9,175 nt of DNA from an uncultured Eubacteriales bacterium (GTDB lineage Bacteria > Bacillota > Clostridia > Oscillospirales > Acutalibacteraceae), in NCBI GenBank assembly GCA_934486915.1, contig CAKSRC010000042.1, positions 1 through 9,175 on the forward strand, given 5' to 3'. The first letter of the stretch is position 1. Each line of letters starts with the position of its first letter. A program made the translations under genes and the position numbers. Shown piece by piece: positions 6,469 to 9,175 of this stretch. A model generated the notes under the pieces. The model had not been told where the DNA came from. It was given only the letters and a program-made list of their open reading frames with translations, and did no database searches.

Positions 6469-7284
6469 TTACATAGGTGTTTTCTTTAAAAAGATATCCA
6501 AGAATATTACGAGCATGAATAAAAGTGAGAATATCTCTATAGAGATAAAATCTCTTTTTTGCATTTTTAACACTTTCATTTTAGTGCGATTTTTCCCGCC
6601 TTGATAGCACCTACACTCCATGGCAATTGCTAAATCATAGGCCCTCTTTAAAGAAGATACAAAAAGCGGGACTAATATAGGTATCAATGATTTTATGTAT
6701 TTTATAAGGTTGCCGCTTTCGATATCGGCTCCTCTTGATTTTTGAGCATCAGTTATTTTATCGGTTTCTTCTAGCAATGTAGGGATAAATCGTAAGCAAA
6801 TTGTCATCATCATAGCAAGCTCGGCAGTATCGACCTTAAAAAGTTTTAGAGGTTTCATAATTCGCTCCAAGGCGTCAGTAAGGTCTGTAGGCAGGGTAGA
6901 AAACATAACGGCTGAACTTATTAGGGATAAATCAATAAGTCGAAAAGCTATAAAAATACTGCTGTTTAACCCATTTTTAGTTATTTTAATTATGCCAAAT
7001 TCAAACAATACACTGCCGCTACCGTAAAACAGGTTTAAAATTGTAGTTAGAGCTATTACTATCAAAATAACTTTTAGACCTTTAAAATACGTTTTAAGAG
7101 GAATGTTCGATAGTTTCACAACGCTAAAAGCAAATATCGTTACAATCAAAAGTGATGCATAGTTAAAAGTACAAAATATCATAATGATTGTTATGAACAT
7201 TGATGCAAGTTTAAATCTTGGGTCAAGTTTATGCAATATTGAATTGACGGGAAGGTATTGACCTATAGTGATATCTCTAACCAT
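6469..7284 (-). CDS. ecfT: ECF transporter transmembrane subunit EcfT
   Basis: EcfT is the membrane scaffold that couples ATP hydrolysis by EcfA1/EcfA2 to toppling of a substrate-binding S component. The 271-residue protein opens with the family-typical GQYLPVNSILHKLDPRFKL (8-26). Hydrophobic segments follow at about 27-55, 70-87, 108-130 and 247-265. The two coupling-helix motifs that dock on the ATPases are SRG at 183-185 and the second at 223-226, where C-R-C stands in for the usual A-R-G/C. Segment AMECRCYQGG is otherwise standard. The ATG lies inside the last codons of ecfA2 (8-base overlap) with a GAGG site eight bases upstream, which points to coupled translation. No S component is nearby, as expected for group II ECF systems. 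Confidence 0.93.
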   Translation of the reverse strand: MVRDITIGQYLPVNSILHKLDPRFKLASMFITIIMIFCTFNYASLLIVTIFAFSVVKLSNIPLKTYFKGLKVILIVIALTTILNLFYGSGSVLFEFGIIKITKNGLNSSIFIAFRLIDLSLISSAVMFSTLPTDLTDALERIMKPLKLFKVDTAELAMMMTICLRFIPTLLEETDKITDAQKSRGADIESGNLIKYIKSLIPILVPLFVSSLKRAYDLAIAMECRCYQGGKNRTKMKVLKMQKRDFISIEIFSLLFMLVIFLDIFLKKTPM

Positions 7285-8152
7285 TAAGATTACCTCTACC
7301 TTTTTGATTTATAAGATTTTTTATGCTTGAGACAGCTTGATCTATAGTTATTATATTTTCGTCAAGTTTAAAGCCTTTTTGCCTTAATTTTATCATTACT
7401 TTAGTTATGTCTGGTATATCAAGGCCGATTTGTTGCAACTTTTGGGCATTAGAAAAGACTTTTGACGGCTTATCGAACATCAATGCATTTCCATTATCGA
7501 GTACCAATACCCTATCTGCTATTTTAGCGATATCTTCCATGCTATGAGAGACAAAAATAACAGTATTGCCTCTTTTTTTATGGTATGTGGATATTTGGTT
7601 TATTAGATACTCACGTCCTTTAGGGTCTAAACCTGCAGAAGGTTCATCCAATATGAGTACTTGAGGGTCCATGGCGATTACTCCTGCTATTGCTGCCCTG
7701 CGTTTTTGTCCGCCTGACAATTCAAAAGGTGAATTTTGTAGCAAATCCATTGGAAAATCTATAAACTTTACGGCATTTATGACGTTGGTATCTATATCTT
7801 TGGGTTTAAGTCCCATGTTTTTGGGACCAAATGATATGTCTTTGTATACAGTATCTTCAAAAAGCTGGTGTTCGGGGTATTGAAAGACAAGCCCTACTTT
7901 AAATCGAACTTCTCTTATTTTCTTTGGATTTTCCCAAATATCCTTGCCGTCAAGATAAATTTGGCCGGAACTTGGCCTTAAAAGTGCATTAAAAAGCTTA
8001 ATTAATGTCGATTTTCCTGAGCCAGTATGGCCTACAATCCCGATTATCTCATTTTCGTTTATTGAAATGTTTATATTATTGATAGCTTTTTTTTCAAACG
8101 GCGTACCTTTTGAATATGTAAAGCTTAAATTATGAGTTTCGATTATTGGCAT
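7277..8152 (-). CDS. ecfA2: ECF transporter ATP-binding subunit EcfA2
   Basis: This is one of the two ABC ATPases of the ECF module, acting at the inner face of the membrane. The 291-residue protein has Walker A GHTGSGKST (41-49), Q91 in the Q-loop, signature LSGGQ (145-149), Walker B ending D169-E170, D-loop AGLD and switch histidine H203. The FQYPEHQLFEDTV stretch after the Q-loop (90-102) is the hallmark that separates EcfA2 from EcfA1. The C-terminal extension beyond 235 is normal for the family. It overlaps ecfA1 by 10 bases and has a GGAGG site seven bases before ATG, so the pair are made together, as expected for a 1:1 heterodimer. Confidence 0.96.
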   Translation of the reverse strand: MPIIETHNLSFTYSKGTPFEKKAINNINISINENEIIGIVGHTGSGKSTLIKLFNALLRPSSGQIYLDGKDIWENPKKIREVRFKVGLVFQYPEHQLFEDTVYKDISFGPKNMGLKPKDIDTNVINAVKFIDFPMDLLQNSPFELSGGQKRRAAIAGVIAMDPQVLILDEPSAGLDPKGREYLINQISTYHKKRGNTVIFVSHSMEDIAKIADRVLVLDNGNALMFDKPSKVFSNAQKLQQIGLDIPDITKVMIKLRQKGFKLDENIITIDQAVSSIKNLINQKGRGNLNG

Positions 8153-8991
8153 AGATGTTCCTCCAAAAGTTTGGATATCAAAGAAACGCAGTCTTCTATG
8201 TCTAAACCGTATCCTTGAATATCAAAACCTTCTTTTTTGAGCCTATATATAAGTTCCGCCGTTTGGGTGGGTGCAAGGGAATGTTCATTTAAGAAACTTA
8301 CATTGGAAAGAGCCTCTTTAGACGGTGCGTCTAAAATGATATTACCGTCCTCCATGATTATAACACGGTCGGCGGCGAGAGCCTCTTTCATTAGGTGAGT
8401 GATGAGGATGACAGTTATGCCGTCGTCGTTAAGCTTTTTGATTGTAGACAACACTTCCCTACGGCCATTTGGGTCGAGCATAGATGTAGGTTCATCTAAT
8501 ATTATGCACTTAGGTTTTAAGGCTAGAATCCCCGCAATAGCTATACGTTGCTTTTGTCCGCCTGAAAGATTTGATATGGAATCGTCTTTATATTTATACA
8601 TTCCTACTGCCTTTAGGGCTTCGTTTACCCTTTCTTTTATTTCATTGGGTTCCAAACCAATGTTCTCAAGACCAAATGCAACGTCCTCTTTAACAATGCT
8701 TGAAACTATTTGGTTGTCAGGGTTTTGAAGGACTAGCCCTACAAGTGACCTTATTTTATATTTGTTTTCTTCTATAGAGGTATCCGTGTTATCAACCGTG
8801 ACACTGCCGCTCGTTGGCAAAATAAGCGCATTGAGATGCTTGCAAAGAGTAGATTTGCCACAGCCGTTTGCCCCTAAAATCGCAATAAACTCGCCTTTGT
8901 CTAGATTAAGGCTGATATTATTTAGTGCAGGCTTTAAGGACTCTTGGGGATTGTATATAAAGGTTAGGTTTTTAACTTCTATAAACGACAT
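8143..8991 (-). CDS. ecfA1: ECF transporter ATP-binding subunit EcfA1
   Basis: This is the partner ATPase of EcfA2 and the first gene of the minus-strand operon. The 282-residue protein has Walker A GANGCGKST (40-48; the common serine is cysteine here, which still fits GxxGxGK), Q89 in the Q-loop, LSGGQ (142-146), Walker B ending D166-E167 and switch histidine H199. LQNPDNQIVSSIVKEDVAFG (88-107) is diagnostic of EcfA1. I chose ATG 8991 because GAGGTG sits eight bases upstream. An open frame reaching 9081 would add 30 hydrophobic residues not found in the family and would run over the promoter, so it is very unlikely. Confidence 0.96.
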   Translation of the reverse strand: MSFIEVKNLTFIYNPQESLKPALNNISLNLDKGEFIAILGANGCGKSTLCKHLNALILPTSGSVTVDNTDTSIEENKYKIRSLVGLVLQNPDNQIVSSIVKEDVAFGLENIGLEPNEIKERVNEALKAVGMYKYKDDSISNLSGGQKQRIAIAGILALKPKCIILDEPTSMLDPNGRREVLSTIKKLNDDGITVILITHLMKEALAADRVIIMEDGNIILDAPSKEALSNVSFLNEHSLAPTQTAELIYRLKKEGFDIQGYGLDIEDCVSLISKLLEEHLCQ

Positions 8992-8999
8992 AACAATTG

Positions 9000-9008
9000 C
9001 ACCTCTTT
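9000..9008 (-). promoter_or_regulatory. Ribosome binding site that decides the ecfA1 start
   Basis: The minus strand reads AAAGAGGTG, eight bases before ATG 8991. It places the start downstream of the promoter and rules out the longer open frame. Confidence 0.85.
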
Positions 9009-9052
9009 CGTTTATTTGCGTTAATACGATGGTCAAAAACAATATGTATATA

Positions 9053-9081
9053 ATTATAGTAAACGCAACTTTTTGTGTCAA
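9053..9081 (-). promoter_or_regulatory. Consensus sigma-A promoter of the ecfA1-ecfA2-ecfT-truA operon
   Basis: On the minus strand, TTGACA (9081-9076) and TATAAT (9058-9053) are both perfect and are spaced by exactly 17 bases. The predicted start is near 9046, leaving a leader of about 55 bases before ecfA1. I see no riboswitch-like structure in that leader. The -35 overlaps one half of the palindrome at 9076-9089. Confidence 0.88.
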
Positions 9082-9089
9082 TTATGACA
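9076..9089. repeat. Palindrome TGTCA-ATTA-TGACA over the ecfA1 -35
   Basis: Perfect 5-base arms (9076-9080 and 9085-9089) have a 4-base spacer. One arm is part of the minus-strand -35 hexamer. Spacing resembles sites of CRP/FNR-type regulators, but the arms do not match a consensus I can name. Part of the symmetry could be a by-product of the TTGACA hexamer. Confidence 0.4.
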
Positions 9090-9114
9090 ATACTTAGAGT
9101 TTTATTCTAAGTAT
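9090..9114. repeat. Inverted repeat overlapping the plus-strand -10
   Basis: Perfect 9-base arms ATACTTAGA (9090-9098) and TCTAAGTAT (9106-9114) are separated by seven bases. The right arm runs into the TATAAT (9112-9117) of the divergent gene, so a bound protein would block that promoter. It directly abuts the palindrome at 9076-9089. It is a candidate operator; no regulator is identified. Confidence 0.55.
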
Positions 9115-9117
9115 AAT
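9112..9117 (+). promoter_or_regulatory. Promoter -10 of the divergent plus-strand gene
   Basis: This is a perfect TATAAT 41 bases before the ATG at 9159. No good -35 lies 16-18 bases upstream; the nearest TTGACA-like sequence, ATGACA at 9084-9089, is 22 bases away. A -10 with a poor -35 under an inverted repeat suggests a regulated promoter. Confidence 0.6.
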
Positions 9118-9158
9118 TTAAAAGCTTGTATCATAGTAATTTGTTAAGGGGGATTAAT

Positions 9159-9175
9159 ATGAATAATTACTTAGA
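9159..9175 (+). CDS. Start of a divergent gene, truncated by the window edge
   Basis: ATG at 9159-9161 follows AAGGGGGA (9146-9153), a near-consensus ribosome binding site at normal distance, and a TATAAT promoter further upstream. Only five codons are visible (MNNYL), so no product can be named. It is transcribed away from the ecf operon. Confidence 0.65.

Noticed and set aside
8992..9081. A 30-residue hydrophobic extension of EcfA1 resembling a signal anchor
   Set aside because: It lies over a perfect promoter and leader, lacks a ribosome binding site, and EcfA1 is a cytoplasmic ATPase that starts at MSFIEVKNL.
8399..9097. Plus-strand open frames opposite ecfA1 (and similar ones opposite the clpE-like, pgsA, CvpA-family and truA genes)
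   Set aside because: They are antisense shadows of strongly conserved genes, without ribosome binding sites or recognisable protein features.

Overview
The window looks like chromosomal core sequence from a low-GC member of the Bacillota, most likely class Clostridia. The grounds are A/T-rich DNA, strong AGGAGG-type ribosome binding sites, consensus sigma-A promoters, an EcfA1-EcfA2-EcfT-TruA cluster, and a ClpE-type ATPase with an N-terminal zinc finger. A DUF5711-like membrane-anchored protein, a family I associate with Clostridia, also fits. The species cannot be named from this sequence alone.

Layout: almost everything is on the minus strand and reads from right to left. A divergent intergenic region (8992-9158) holds a perfect TTGACA-N17-TATAAT promoter for the minus-strand genes and a separate TATAAT promoter for a plus-strand gene that begins at 9159 and is cut off by the window edge. 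The minus-strand train is ecfA1 (8991-8143), ecfA2 (8152-7277), ecfT (7284-6469), truA (6405-5659), a DUF5711-like gene (5657-4452), a CvpA-family membrane protein gene (4354-3644), pgsA (3566-2961) and a clpE-like gene (2912-636). The first three genes overlap, truA and the DUF5711-like gene are one base apart, and the later gaps are 48-97 bases. An internal promoter lies just upstream of the CvpA-family gene. Downstream, a second strong promoter with an A/T-rich upstream element drives five tRNA genes in the order Gly(UCC), Arg(UCU), His(GUG), Gln(UUG), Lys(UUU). The array ends in a rho-independent terminator at 11-54.

How the genes work together: EcfA1, EcfA2 and EcfT form the energising module of a group II ECF vitamin/metal importer, whose substrate-binding S components are encoded elsewhere. 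TruA makes pseudouridine in the tRNA anticodon arm. The DUF5711-like, CvpA-family and PgsA proteins are all membrane-associated; PgsA commits CDP-diacylglycerol to phosphatidylglycerol synthesis. The ClpE-like ATPase is a protein-unfolding partner for ClpP.

I see no mobile element, CRISPR array, toxin-antitoxin pair or phage gene, and no clear new multi-gene system. The points most worth checking are the palindromes over the divergent promoters, an operator-like inverted repeat across the tRNA promoter, the uncertain pgsA start, and the unexplained pairing of the DUF5711-like and CvpA-family genes. No gene-free stretch exceeds 300 bases apart from the tRNA array.
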